A stretch of DNA of 64,000 bases from positions 1,054,001 to 1,118,000 of the forward strand of contig CAVTAR010000001.1 of assembly GCA_963732775.1 (NCBI GenBank). Reading direction: 5' to 3'. The translations under genes were made by a program, and so were the position numbers. This document shows positions 24,744 to 33,288 of this stretch, piece after piece; positions within the stretch are counted from its first letter, which is position 1, and every line of letters begins with the position of its first letter. The notes beneath the pieces were generated by a model. That model saw only the letters and a program-made list of their open reading frames with translations, had not been told where the DNA came from and did not search any database. This stretch comes from CAVRQM01 sp963732775. Lineage in GTDB: Bacteria; Pseudomonadota; Alphaproteobacteria; Acetobacterales; Acetobacteraceae.

Positions 24744-25760
24744 ATGACCACCGCACCGACGCTGCGCCGCCGCGCGATCCTGGCTGCCGTGCTTGCGGGC
24801 ACCGCCGCGGTTCCGGCGGGCGGCACTGGCCTGCCAGAGGTCCGCCTCGGGCTGCTGCAGTTCGGCACCATCCAGTGGCTGGCCGACGTGGTGCGGCGGC
24901 GCGGGCTGGACGTGGCGCACGGCTTCGCGCTGCGGCCGGTCACGCTCGCCAACAACGACGCCGGCCGCATCGCGCTGATGGCCGGCAGTGCCGACGTGGT
25001 GCTCACCGACTGGCTGTTTGCCGCCAAGCAGCGCCAGGCCGGCACCCTGCTGTCGTTTGCCCCGTTCTCCAGCGCCGCTGGCGGCGTCATGGCGGCGGCC
25101 GGCTCGCCGATCCACGGGTTGTCCGACCTGCGCGGCAGGAAGCTTGGCGTGGCGGGCGGGCCGCTCGACCGGTCCTGGCTGCTGGTGCAGGCCGCCGCGC
25201 GCGCGGCCGATGGCATCGACCTCGCAAGCGCCGCCAGCGTGGTCTACGGCGCGCCGCCGCTGCTCAGCGCGAAGCTGCGGCAGGGCGAGCTGGACGCGGT
25301 GCTGACGTTCTGGACCTTTGCCGCCGGGCTGGAGGCGGACGGGTTCCGCGAGGCGGTCTCGGTCGCCGACGCCACGCGCGCGCTCGGGCTGCCGGAACGG
25401 CTGAGCCTGCTCGGCTTCGTGTTCCACAGCGACTGGGCGGCGCAGAACAGGGCCGCCGTGGATGGCTTGCTTGCGGCCATGGCCGACGCGCAGGCGCTGC
25501 TGGGGGATGCCGCACCTGGCGCCGATGCGGAGTGGGCGAGCCTGCGCCCGCTGATGCAGGTGCCGGCCGGCGCCGCCGGAGACGGGCAGTTCGAGCGGCT
25601 GCGCCGCCGCTTCCTCGCCGGCCTGCACGGGCCGGCTGGCGCCGAGCAGGAGCGGGTGGCCTCGCAGGTGCTCGACGTGCTGAAGCGGGTGGGCGGCGGT
25701 CGCGCCACCGAAGGGGTCGACACGCTGCCCGTCGGGCTGTTCTGGCCGCCCGGTGGCTGA
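24744..25760 (+). CDS. ABC importer substrate-binding protein, NitT/TauT type
   Basis: 338-aa type 2 periplasmic binding protein with a signal peptide (AILAAVLAGTAAVPAGG). Family features are LGLLQFGTIQWLADVVRRRG, IALMAGSADVVLTDWLFAAK, and GAPPLLSAKLRQGELDAVLT. A GAGGAG ribosome site lies 7 nt before the ATG. It begins a four-gene unit with permease, ATPase and a small exported protein, inside the quinoprotein region. The substrate cannot be read from sequence; nitrate, sulfonate or thiamine-precursor relatives exist. Confidence 0.83.
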   Translation: MTTAPTLRRRAILAAVLAGTAAVPAGGTGLPEVRLGLLQFGTIQWLADVVRRRGLDVAHGFALRPVTLANNDAGRIALMAGSADVVLTDWLFAAKQRQAGTLLSFAPFSSAAGGVMAAAGSPIHGLSDLRGRKLGVAGGPLDRSWLLVQAAARAADGIDLASAASVVYGAPPLLSAKLRQGELDAVLTFWTFAAGLEADGFREAVSVADATRALGLPERLSLLGFVFHSDWAAQNRAAVDGLLAAMADAQALLGDAAPGADAEWASLRPLMQVPAGAAGDGQFERLRRRFLAGLHGPAGAEQERVASQVLDVLKRVGGGRATEGVDTLPVGLFWPPGG

Positions 25761-26562
25761 GTTGGTTGCTGAAACGGCGCTCCCTCGCGCGGCTCCCTGG
25801 CGCGCCGAGGGCTCCGGCGTGGCATCGCCGGTGCGGGCGCTGTCGTTGGTTGCCCTGCTGACGCTCTGGTGGCTGGGCGCGAAGCTGGCCGCCTCGCCGC
25901 AACTGTTCCCCGGTCCGGCGGCAGTGCTGGACGTCGCCTGGCGCGAGACGCTGCGGGGCGACCTGCCGCACCACATGGCAGTCACGCTCGCGCGCGTGCT
26001 GGCGGCGTTCGCGCTGTCGATGGTCCTCGGGGTCGCCCTCGGCTACGCCATGGGCCGCTCGCGCAAACTCGACGCGGTGCTGGACCCGTGGCTGGTGGTG
26101 GCGCTGAACCTGCCGGTGCTGGTGGTGGTGGTGCTGGTCTATATCTGGATCGGGCTGAACGATGTCGCCGCCGTGCTCGCGGTGGCGATCGCCAAGGTGC
26201 CGACGGTGATCGTGACGCTGCGCGAGGGCGCGCGGGCGCTGGACCCGGGGCTCGACGAGGTGGCGCGCGTCTACGGGGTGCCGCGGCTGCGGCGCCTGCG
26301 GCGCATCGTGCTGGCCCAGCTCGCGCCCTACCTGGCCGCGGCCGGGCGTTCGGGGCTGTCGATCACCTGGAAGATCGTGCTGATCGTGGAGTTGCTGGGC
26401 CGCCCCGACGGGGTGGGCTTCGCGCTGAACCTCGCCTTCCAGGCGTTCGACGTGGCCGCCATCCTGGCCTACGGCTTGGTGTTCGCCGCCGTGATGCTGC
26501 TGATCGAGACCGCGGCGTTGCAGCCGCTGGAACGCCGTGCGGGGGCGTGGCGCCGTGCTTGA
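25753..26562 (+). CDS. ABC importer permease, NitT/TauT type
   Basis: 269-aa permease with about six membrane segments; the GTG start overlaps the binding-protein stop by 8 bp. The cytoplasmic coupling helix is EGARALDPGLDEVARVYGVP (the EAA-like loop). FPGPAAVLDVAWRETLRGDL and HMAVTLARVLAAFALSMVLG resemble SsuC/TauC permeases. It ends with Arg-rich residues. It overlaps the ATPase start by 8 bp. Confidence 0.88.
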   Translation: MAELVAETALPRAAPWRAEGSGVASPVRALSLVALLTLWWLGAKLAASPQLFPGPAAVLDVAWRETLRGDLPHHMAVTLARVLAAFALSMVLGVALGYAMGRSRKLDAVLDPWLVVALNLPVLVVVVLVYIWIGLNDVAAVLAVAIAKVPTVIVTLREGARALDPGLDEVARVYGVPRLRRLRRIVLAQLAPYLAAAGRSGLSITWKIVLIVELLGRPDGVGFALNLAFQAFDVAAILAYGLVFAAVMLLIETAALQPLERRAGAWRRA

Positions 26563-27298
26563 CCGCCTCGACGGCGGCGTGGCGCTGAACGTGCGGGTCG
26601 AGCGCAAGGTGTTCGGTGCGGGTCGCGAGGCGCCGGTGCTGGGCGGGGTGGCATTCGCCGCCCGCGCCGGCGAGGTGCTGGCGCTGTTCGGTCCCTCAGG
26701 CGTCGGCAAGACGACGCTGCTGCGCATCGTGCTGGGGCTCGACACGGCGTTCGAGGGCCAGGTCCGTCGTCCGCCGGGCCATGCCGGGGTGATGTTCCAG
26801 GAGCCGCGCCTCGCCCCTTGGCTCACGGTGGCGGAGAACCTGCGACTGGTGGCGCCCCGGGCCACCGACGCGACGCTCGCGGGGCTGCTGGGCGACATGG
26901 GGCTGCCGGGGATCGAGCGGCGGCGGCCGGGCGCGCTGTCGCTGGGCATGGCGCGGCGGGTGTCGCTTGCGCGCGCGCTGGTGACGCAGCCGCGCTGGCT
27001 GGTGCTGGACGAGCCGTTCGCCTCGCTCGACCCTGGCAGCGCCGCCGGGCTCGCGGGCCTGGTGGCCGACTATGCGGCGCGGCTGCCGGCGGCGGTGCTG
27101 CTGGCGACGCACGAGCTGGACCAGGCGCTGGCGATCGCCGACCGGGTGCTGGTGCTCGCGGGGCAGCCGGCGACGCTGGCGCTCGATCTGCCGGTGCGCG
27201 CCCGGCCGGAGGCGGCGTCGCGGCGCGAACTGCTCGCGCGCTTCCCTTTCCTTGGTGCCGATGTAGGGTCGCGCGGACAGGCGGTCCTGGAAGGATGA
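26555..27298 (+). CDS. ABC importer ATPase, NitT/TauT type
   Basis: 247-aa ATPase counted from a GTG at 26555 that overlaps the permease stop. Walker A is LFGPSGVGKTTLLRIVLGLD, the Q-loop VMFQEPRLAPWLTVAENLRL, the signature SLGMARRVSLARAL and Walker B LVLDEPFASLDPG. The signature begins LSLGM instead of LSGGM, a substitution to note. It overlaps the following exported gene by 4 bp. Confidence 0.87.
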   Translation: MLDRLDGGVALNVRVERKVFGAGREAPVLGGVAFAARAGEVLALFGPSGVGKTTLLRIVLGLDTAFEGQVRRPPGHAGVMFQEPRLAPWLTVAENLRLVAPRATDATLAGLLGDMGLPGIERRRPGALSLGMARRVSLARALVTQPRWLVLDEPFASLDPGSAAGLAGLVADYAARLPAAVLLATHELDQALAIADRVLVLAGQPATLALDLPVRARPEAASRRELLARFPFLGADVGSRGQAVLEG

Positions 27299-27654
27299 CG
27301 GCGATGCGGGTTGCGGCGGCGACCGTGGCGATGCTGGTGCTGGCGCTGGGGGGGGCGGCTCCGGCCGGCGCGGCGGAGAAGTTCTATGCCTATGACCTGA
27401 CCACTAGCAGCGACTTCACCGAGGTCTACCTCGCGCCGGCGGGCACCGAGCAATGGGGCAAGAACCAGGCGCTGAACGATAGTGACAAGGCGCTGAACGT
27501 GACCGAGCGGCTGCTGCTGACCGGGATCGGGCACAAGGTGTACGACGTGAAGCTCGTGGACCAGAAGGGGCGCACCTGCATCAAGCGCGGCGTGGACCTG
27601 ACGCAGGACAAGACCTTTGACATCCGCGAGGCCGACCTCGCGGGCTGCCAGTGA
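27295..27654 (+). CDS. Small exported protein of the ABC importer operon
   Basis: 119 aa with a signal peptide (VAAATVAMLVLALGGAAPAG). The mature part reads YAYDLTTSSDFTEVYLAPAG, NQALNDSDKALNVTERLLLT and GIGHKVYDVKLVDQKGRTC, closing with a two-cysteine end (TCIK...AGCQ). The pattern resembles small exported proteins that tag along PQQ loci. ATGA overlap with the ATPase stop shows co-translation. Function unknown. Confidence 0.72.
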   Translation: MTAMRVAAATVAMLVLALGGAAPAGAAEKFYAYDLTTSSDFTEVYLAPAGTEQWGKNQALNDSDKALNVTERLLLTGIGHKVYDVKLVDQKGRTCIKRGVDLTQDKTFDIREADLAGCQ

Positions 27655-27676
27655 GGACCGCCTGCCGCCACTCGTC

Positions 27677-28594
27677 CTAAGCCTCCCGCGGCGCGGTGCC
27701 GAGGGTCTCGATCACGACCCGCACGGCCGGAGCGATCTGGCGCTGGTTGGAGTAGCAGAGATGGAAGCCGGGGAACGGCGCCGTCCATCCGGGCAGCAGG
27801 GTCTCCAAGTCGCCGCGCCTGACGGATGCGGACGTGATCTCTTCGGCCATGAACGCGATCCCCACGCCATCCAGTGCCGCCTGCTGGGCCAACACGAAGC
27901 TGTCGACGACGATCGGGCCATCGACCAGGATCTCGAACGGCTTGGTTCCGTCATGGAACTCCCATTTATAGGGAGCCGCCTGGCCCGGCCAACGCCACCG
28001 GATGCAGCGGTGCCGCAGCAGATCGCGCGGCTCGGCCGGGCGGCCGTGCTCCGCCAGGTATGTCGGGGAGGCCACGGCCACCTGGCGCATGTTCGGGCCA
28101 AGTCGGGTCGCCGCCATGCCACGCTGGATCACCTCGCCAAGCCGTATGCCGAGGTCGAAGCCGGCCGCCACGAGGTCGACCACCTGGTCGTCCAGCGATA
28201 TGTCGAGCACGATCTCCGGGTATCGGCGGGCGAAACTGGCCAGGATCGGCGTCAGGAACAGCTCGGCGCCGAGGCGAAACGCATGGATGCGGACACGGCC
28301 GGCGGGTCGACCGGCCCCGCGCCGGACGGTCGCGAAGGCGTCGGTCATCTCCGCCACCGCCGGCGCCATCCGTCCCACCAACGTGCGCCCTTCGTCGGTC
28401 AGCGACATGCTGCGCGTGGTCCGGTTGAGCAGGCGGGTGCCGAGCCGGTCTTCCAGGCCCCTGACCATCTGGCTGAGAGACGACGGCGAGACGCCGAGCG
28501 CTTCGGCCGCCCGCGAGAAACTCTGCGCGTCGGCAACGGCAAGGAAGGCGCGCACAGCCGTGAAGTCGGCGGGGGCGAGGACTGGCGAACGCAC
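27677..28594 (-). CDS. LysR-family transcriptional regulator
   Basis: 305 aa from a GTG at 28594. The winged-helix start is FTAVRAFLAVADAQSFSRAA, GVSPSSLSQMVRGLEDRLGT and LLNRTTRSMSLTDEGRTLVG. The effector domain (about residues 90-300) reads LFLTPILASFARRYPEIVLD and FDLGIRLGEVIQRGMAATRL, as in the CrgA/AaeR subgroup. It is divergent from the dehydrogenase operon across 149 bp, the classical LysR arrangement, so it likely controls that operon. Confidence 0.9.
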   Translation of the reverse strand: MRSPVLAPADFTAVRAFLAVADAQSFSRAAEALGVSPSSLSQMVRGLEDRLGTRLLNRTTRSMSLTDEGRTLVGRMAPAVAEMTDAFATVRRGAGRPAGRVRIHAFRLGAELFLTPILASFARRYPEIVLDISLDDQVVDLVAAGFDLGIRLGEVIQRGMAATRLGPNMRQVAVASPTYLAEHGRPAEPRDLLRHRCIRWRWPGQAAPYKWEFHDGTKPFEILVDGPIVVDSFVLAQQAALDGVGIAFMAEEITSASVRRGDLETLLPGWTAPFPGFHLCYSNQRQIAPAVRVVIETLGTAPREA

Positions 28595-28743
28595 GTTCAG
28601 GAAGCTGCCCTTACAAGTCCGTGAAGGCAATCGCCTATTCTTCTTGCGGAGCACAAACGCAACATCGGCTCCCGATGCAGCTGAGAGGGTTTGCGGCCCG
28701 CAAATTGCGGGGGTCTGCACCTCCGGGATCGAGGAGCGCATAG

Positions 28744-29496
28744 ATGGAGCAGCCGGCGGGTTGGAGCCTTGAAGGTCGGGTCGCGGTGGTCACGGGGGCG
28801 GCGCGGGGGATCGGACGAGCCACCGCGGACCTGCTGCGCAGCCGTGGCGCGCGCATCGTCGCGAGCGACGTTTCGGAGGCGGTCCACGAGCTCGCGAGCG
28901 GCGACGTCGCCGTGCTGGTCGGGGACGTCGCCGAGGAGGAGACCGCCCGGCGCACGGTCGCGCTGGCTCGGCAGCGATTTGGCCGGCTCGACATCCTGGT
29001 CAACAACGCGGGCCGCACGCTGAACAAGCCCTTGCTGGAGACGACGGTGGAGGACTGGGACGCGGTCCTCAGGACGAACGCGAGGGGGAACTTCGTGCAC
29101 TCGCGCGAGGCGGTGCGCGCGATGGCGGAGGCGGGCGGCGGCGCGATCGTCTCGGTCGTCTCCGTCGTGGCCAGCATCGCGATGAAGGAGCTCGCCGCCT
29201 ACGCCGCGTCCAAGGGCGCCATCACCCAGCTCACCAAGGTGATCGCCGTGGAGTACGGCCACCGCGGCATCCGCGCCAACGCCGTGGCGCCCGGCGTGGT
29301 CGAGACGGACATCCTGCAGAGCACGGGCGTGCAGGACAGCCGCGGCACGCTCGCGGGCTACGGCGCCGCCCATCCGATCGGCCGTGTCGCACAGCCATCC
29401 GAGATCGCCGAGGTGATCGCTTTCCTGGCCTCTCCCGCCTCCAGCTTCATGACCGGCGCCCTGGTCATGGCCGATGGCGGCTACACCGCGCTATGA
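28744..29496 (+). CDS. Short-chain dehydrogenase/reductase
   Basis: 250-aa Rossmann-fold oxidoreductase. NAD(P)-binding motif VVTGAARGIGRATADLLRSR, NNAG at DILVNNAGRT, and the catalytic Ser-Tyr-Lys in VSVVSVVASIAMKE and AAYAASKGAI. The C-terminal PSEIAEVIAFLASPASSFMT and VMADGG are standard. Asp after the second strand (VASDVSE) suggests NAD rather than NADP preference. GAGGAG precedes the ATG. Substrate unknown; part of an operon opposite the LysR gene. Confidence 0.88.
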   Translation: MEQPAGWSLEGRVAVVTGAARGIGRATADLLRSRGARIVASDVSEAVHELASGDVAVLVGDVAEEETARRTVALARQRFGRLDILVNNAGRTLNKPLLETTVEDWDAVLRTNARGNFVHSREAVRAMAEAGGGAIVSVVSVVASIAMKELAAYAASKGAITQLTKVIAVEYGHRGIRANAVAPGVVETDILQSTGVQDSRGTLAGYGAAHPIGRVAQPSEIAEVIAFLASPASSFMTGALVMADGGYTAL

Positions 29497-30224
29497 GGGC
29501 CGCTGCCGTGAGCAACTCGATCCTCATCGTTGCGGCCGAGCGCGGGTTGGGCTTGGGCCTGGCCAGGAAGTTCTTCAGCCGCGGCTGGAGCGTGACCGGC
29601 ACGGCGCGCCCAGGCGCGGACGCTCGCGAGCTCGAAGCGGTGGGCAGCAGCGATCCGACGCGGCTGTCCCTGGCGTCGATCGATGTCACCGACGCCGGCC
29701 AGATCGAGCCCTTCCTCGCTTCGCTGCATGGTCGGCGCTTCGACGTGATCTACTTCAATGCCGGCATCTACGGCCCGCTGCACCAGCGCGTGACCGAGGC
29801 GACGGACGGCGAGTTCGCCGAGATCATGCTGACCAACACCTTCGGCCCGATCCGCTTGGCTCACCGCCTGCTCGAGCGGCTCTCCGAGGTTGACGGGACC
29901 TACGCCTTCATGTCCTCCCACCGGGGCAGCACCGTCATCAATCTCGAGGGAGGGCTCGAGCTCTACCGCGCCAGCAAGGCCGCGCTGAACATGCTGGCGC
30001 GCGGGCTGTGGGCGACGAACCGCGACCGCGGGCCGTCGGGCCTCACCGTCCTCTCGATCCATCCGGGGTGGGTGCGCACCGCCATGGGCACGCTCGACGG
30101 CACGGTCGAGCCGGAGATGGAGCTGGAGCCCAGCGTCCAGGGCGTCGCCGACGTCGTCGAGCGCCACCGGGGATCGGGCGAGAACCTCTATCTCGACTGG
30201 CAGGGCACGCCGCTCGACTGGTGA
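29493..30224 (+). CDS. Short-chain dehydrogenase, C-factor-like
   Basis: 243-aa second short-chain dehydrogenase, overlapping the first by 4 bp. It starts ILIVAAERGLGLGLARKFFS, has FNAGIYGPLHQR and the catalytic YRASKAALNMLAR. The tail VLSIHPGWVRTAMG matches the CsgA/C-factor group of small dehydrogenases. The glycine-rich motif has Ala-Ala-Glu-Arg where TGAxxG is usual. Substrate unknown. Confidence 0.85.
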   Translation: MRAAAVSNSILIVAAERGLGLGLARKFFSRGWSVTGTARPGADARELEAVGSSDPTRLSLASIDVTDAGQIEPFLASLHGRRFDVIYFNAGIYGPLHQRVTEATDGEFAEIMLTNTFGPIRLAHRLLERLSEVDGTYAFMSSHRGSTVINLEGGLELYRASKAALNMLARGLWATNRDRGPSGLTVLSIHPGWVRTAMGTLDGTVEPEMELEPSVQGVADVVERHRGSGENLYLDWQGTPLDW

Positions 30225-30283
30225 GCGGGAAGTTGCGCAGGACTGACCAAGCGACAGGACTGGCCAAGCGAAGGAGCGAGCTG

Positions 30284-30853
30284 GTGGCTGACGAGACCGT
30301 CTTCGGCACCTTCGGGCGGTGCACGGAAATCCCGCTGGACGAGATGACGGCGGCGCAGCGAGCCGCCTACGACGGAACCGTCGAGACGCGCGGCCAGGTG
30401 CCTGGCCCCTACAAGATCTGGCTGCAGAACGACCGGCTGGAGCGCGCGATGGTGCCGATCGGCGCCTACTACCAGGAGGAGATGTCGCTCTCGAAGTGCG
30501 AGCGCGAGATCGTCACCAACCTGGTCAACGGCCACTGGTCGGCCGCAGCCTACAGCAATTACGAGCATGAGCTGATCGGCAGGGACGCGGGCCTGCCCGC
30601 CGACACGGTCGCCGCGCTCATCGCCGGCCTTCCCGTGACCTTCGACGATGCCCGCCAGCAGGTCGTGCACGACGTCGCACGGGCCCTGATCTCCGGCCGG
30701 CGGCTGCCGCAGGCTCTGTTCGACCGGGCAATCGGCTTGGTGGGCCACCCGGGTCTCACCGACGTGACCGTCCTTATCGGCTACTTTACCAGCATCTCGC
30801 TCACCCTGATCGCTTACGACGTGCCGTCGGACGCGACCGGGCTCAAGCGTTGA
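30284..30853 (+). CDS. Carboxymuconolactone decarboxylase-like (AhpD fold) protein
   Basis: 189 aa. An AAGGAG site sits 7 nt before the GTG at 30284, which decides the start over an upstream GTG at 30221. Segments are DEMTAAQRAAYDGTVETRGQ, GPYKIWLQNDRLERAMVPIG, KCEREIVTNLVNGHWSAAAY and EHELIGRDAGLPADTVAALI. The CXXC redox pair of true AhpD is absent (HWSAAAYSNYEHE instead). Probably a decarboxylase or oxygenase-like partner in the dehydrogenase operon. Confidence 0.8.
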   Translation: MADETVFGTFGRCTEIPLDEMTAAQRAAYDGTVETRGQVPGPYKIWLQNDRLERAMVPIGAYYQEEMSLSKCEREIVTNLVNGHWSAAAYSNYEHELIGRDAGLPADTVAALIAGLPVTFDDARQQVVHDVARALISGRRLPQALFDRAIGLVGHPGLTDVTVLIGYFTSISLTLIAYDVPSDATGLKR

Positions 30854-30982
30854 GAGAGGGGCCAAGGTGACGCAGCGAGCATGGACAGGCACGCAGGGGC
30901 TCGGCGTCGGACTCGGCTTATCGGCGGCCGCCTGCCCCTGACCGCAAGGTCGTTCTCACGCCTCCACCCGCCGGAGCATGCC

Positions 30983-31960
30983 ATGTCCAGTTCCTCGTCC
31001 GGTCAGGCCACGATCACCGTGGCCGCCGAGTTCCCGCTGAACTCCTTCCTCGAAAACCTTGCGATACGGGCCGACAATTCCGTGCTGGTCACCAGGATGT
31101 TGCAACACGAGCTGTGGTATGTCCCGCCGGTCGGCGGAGCCGCGCCGGTGCGGCCGGTTTGCATCCACACCTACGATCAGCCGACGCTCGCGATCATCGA
31201 GATCGCACCCGATATCTTCTACCTCGCGACGTCAAACCTCTACACGACGCACGAGTCCTGCCTTCACAGCATCGACCTCCAAGGCTGGGAACCGGGCGAC
31301 CCTCTCAGGACCGAGAGGGTGCTGGCGATGCCGGCGCAGTGCCAGAGCCTGAACGGCGGCTGCCTGGTGGCGCCGCGAGTCCTGCTGCTGGCGGACAGCT
31401 TCGGCGGCACGATCTGGCGGATCGACCTTCCCGAGGACGGCGGCGAGCCGACCGCGAGCGCGTGGCTGAGGCATCCCAGCATGCAGTCCGACCCGAACGG
31501 CCCGGACGCGTCGCAGCCCGGCGTCAACGGTCTGAAGTTCCACGCGGCCGAAGGGCGGCTCTACTACACCTCGACGGTGAAACAGCTGTTCATGCGGGTC
31601 GGGGTCGATCCGGACACGCACGCGGCCGTCGGCGGGCCCGAGTTCGTCTCCGCTGGTCGTATGGCGGACGACTTCATCCTCGACCCGGACACCGACGTCG
31701 CCTACGTCGCCACCCACCGGCAGAACTCGATCGACCGTGTTGCGCTCGACCCCGCGCTGAACCGCGATTTCGCCCGCAACAGCATTGCCAGCCATCTGCC
31801 GCAGGCGTTCCTGGTCGGCCCATCGGCCGGCGCCTGGGGAAGAGGTCCGGGCGAGGACGGCCGCGTCGCCTATTTCCTGACCGACGGCGGGACCAAATCG
31901 CCGCCGACGGACGGTCCGCAAACCGCCAAGCTGCTGAGGGTCGAGTTCCAGCCTGCCTGA
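30983..31960 (+). CDS. SMP-30/gluconolactonase-like beta-propeller protein
   Basis: 325 aa from an ATG at 30983 after GGAG. Repeated propeller blades are visible: LAIIEIAPDIFYLATSNLYT, GGCLVAPRVLLLADSFGGTI, NGLKFHAAEGRLYYTSTVKQ and ADDFILDPDTDVAYVATHRQ. The NGLKF and GGTIWRIDLPEDGG patterns match SMP-30-like lactonases. No signal peptide is evident. It ends the LysR-divergent gene set; a lactonase role would fit a dehydrogenase cluster. Confidence 0.72.
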   Translation: MSSSSSGQATITVAAEFPLNSFLENLAIRADNSVLVTRMLQHELWYVPPVGGAAPVRPVCIHTYDQPTLAIIEIAPDIFYLATSNLYTTHESCLHSIDLQGWEPGDPLRTERVLAMPAQCQSLNGGCLVAPRVLLLADSFGGTIWRIDLPEDGGEPTASAWLRHPSMQSDPNGPDASQPGVNGLKFHAAEGRLYYTSTVKQLFMRVGVDPDTHAAVGGPEFVSAGRMADDFILDPDTDVAYVATHRQNSIDRVALDPALNRDFARNSIASHLPQAFLVGPSAGAWGRGPGEDGRVAYFLTDGGTKSPPTDGPQTAKLLRVEFQPA

Positions 31961-32004
31961 CTCCCTGCCTGACTCTGCTGCTGCCTGACTCCGCTGCCTG
32001 ACTC
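31949..32004 (+). repeat. CTGCCTGACTC tandem repeats across a stop codon
   Basis: Four imperfect copies of CTGCCTGACTCC, spaced 12-17 nt, start in the last codons of the propeller gene and run into the intergenic space. Each copy carries a TGA. They look like slippage products. The rest of 31961-32223 holds no visible gene. Confidence 0.75.
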
Positions 32005-32223
32005 CGGGGGGAGGGGAGGGGCGGACTCGCCGGCCAGCACCCGCATGCCCAGCCGTCGGACTACGCGGCGGACGACATGGTTTTGTCTCTACAATTTCCA
32101 GGCGTTCTCCCCGCAGGTGCCGCCGGGCAAGCCGCGCCTGCCGACGTTGACCCGCCATGACCTGGGTGCTAACGCCAATTGCGATTGCGAAGCGCTCGCA
32201 TCTGGCGTGGCCCGCCCAGCCCC

Positions 32224-33288
32224 ATGAGGATTAAGATGACCAAGCACCCCGACCGGCCCGACGCTGCTGCATCGTTCGCGCGGGCCCGGCCACGCTGCGT
32301 CTCGGTTCTCGTCATCGGCGTCGCGTTGGCGCTGCTTCCGCCCGCCGCTCGCGCCGCCTCGCTCACGATCTATGCGGCGCAGCACGAGCAGACCGTGTCG
32401 ATGCTGACCGAATCCTTCACCAGGGAGACAGGGATCGAGGTCAAGGTGCGCACCGGCGAGCCGCCGGAACTCGCCAGCCAGTTGCTGAAGGAAGCGGGCT
32501 CGTCGCCGGCCGACGTATTCTTCACCGCCAACTCGCCGGAGCTGACCCTGCTGTCCGAGCACGGTCTGCTGGCCCCGGTCGATCCGACGACGCTCGCGCG
32601 CGTGCCGGCCCGCTACTCGGCGCCGGGCGGGGACTGGGTGGGCGTGTTGGCGCGGGTCGACGTGCTGGTCTTCAATACGGCAATGATAGGGCGCGCGGCA
32701 CTGCCAGCCTCGCTGCTCGACCTCGCCGGGCCGGCATGGAAGGGACGGCTCGCCATCGCGCCCACGGACGCGGATTTCCTGCCGCTGGTGGCCGGCGTGG
32801 TCGCCACCCACGGCCGGCCGGCCGCCCTCGCGTGGCTGCGCGGGCTGCGTGACAACGCGGCGGTGTTCGACGACAACGAGGGCGTCGCGGCGGCGGTGGA
32901 GCGCGGGGCGGCGGCAGCCGGGATCGTCAACAACTACTACCAGCCGAGGCTGGCCGTGGAGAAGGGCCGCGCGGGGATGCACAGCGACATGTACTACTTC
33001 GGTCACGGCGACGTGGGCGCCCTGGTCAACGTCTCCGGCGCCGGCTTGCTGAAGGCGTCGCGCCACCCGGCCGAGGCGCAGCGCTTCCTCGCCTTCCTGG
33101 TCAGCACCCCGGCGCAACAGGCGCTGGCGCAGGCCGACGTCACGTTCGAGTACCCGCTGGTCGCAGGCATCGCCGCGAACCCGGTGTTGCGGCCGTTCGA
33201 CCAGTTGCAGCCGCCGCCGCTCGACATCCGGCAACTGGGTGACGACCGCGATGCCGCGAAGCTGCTGCGCGAGGCGGGCCTGATCTGA
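32224..33288 (+). CDS. Ferric-iron ABC transporter substrate-binding protein
   Basis: 354 aa (ATG at 32224; an ATG at 32236 is an alternative). After a signal region (VLVIGVALALLPPAARA) the mature start is LTIYAAQHEQTVSMLTESFT, typical of the FbpA/FutA group. The iron-binding tyrosine pair lies in GIVNNYYQPRLAVEKG, and GDVGALVNVSGAGLLK is characteristic. It overlaps the permease start by one base, so the set is an operon. Confidence 0.9.
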   Translation: MRIKMTKHPDRPDAAASFARARPRCVSVLVIGVALALLPPAARAASLTIYAAQHEQTVSMLTESFTRETGIEVKVRTGEPPELASQLLKEAGSSPADVFFTANSPELTLLSEHGLLAPVDPTTLARVPARYSAPGGDWVGVLARVDVLVFNTAMIGRAALPASLLDLAGPAWKGRLAIAPTDADFLPLVAGVVATHGRPAALAWLRGLRDNAAVFDDNEGVAAAVERGAAAAGIVNNYYQPRLAVEKGRAGMHSDMYYFGHGDVGALVNVSGAGLLKASRHPAEAQRFLAFLVSTPAQQALAQADVTFEYPLVAGIAANPVLRPFDQLQPPPLDIRQLGDDRDAAKLLREAGLI

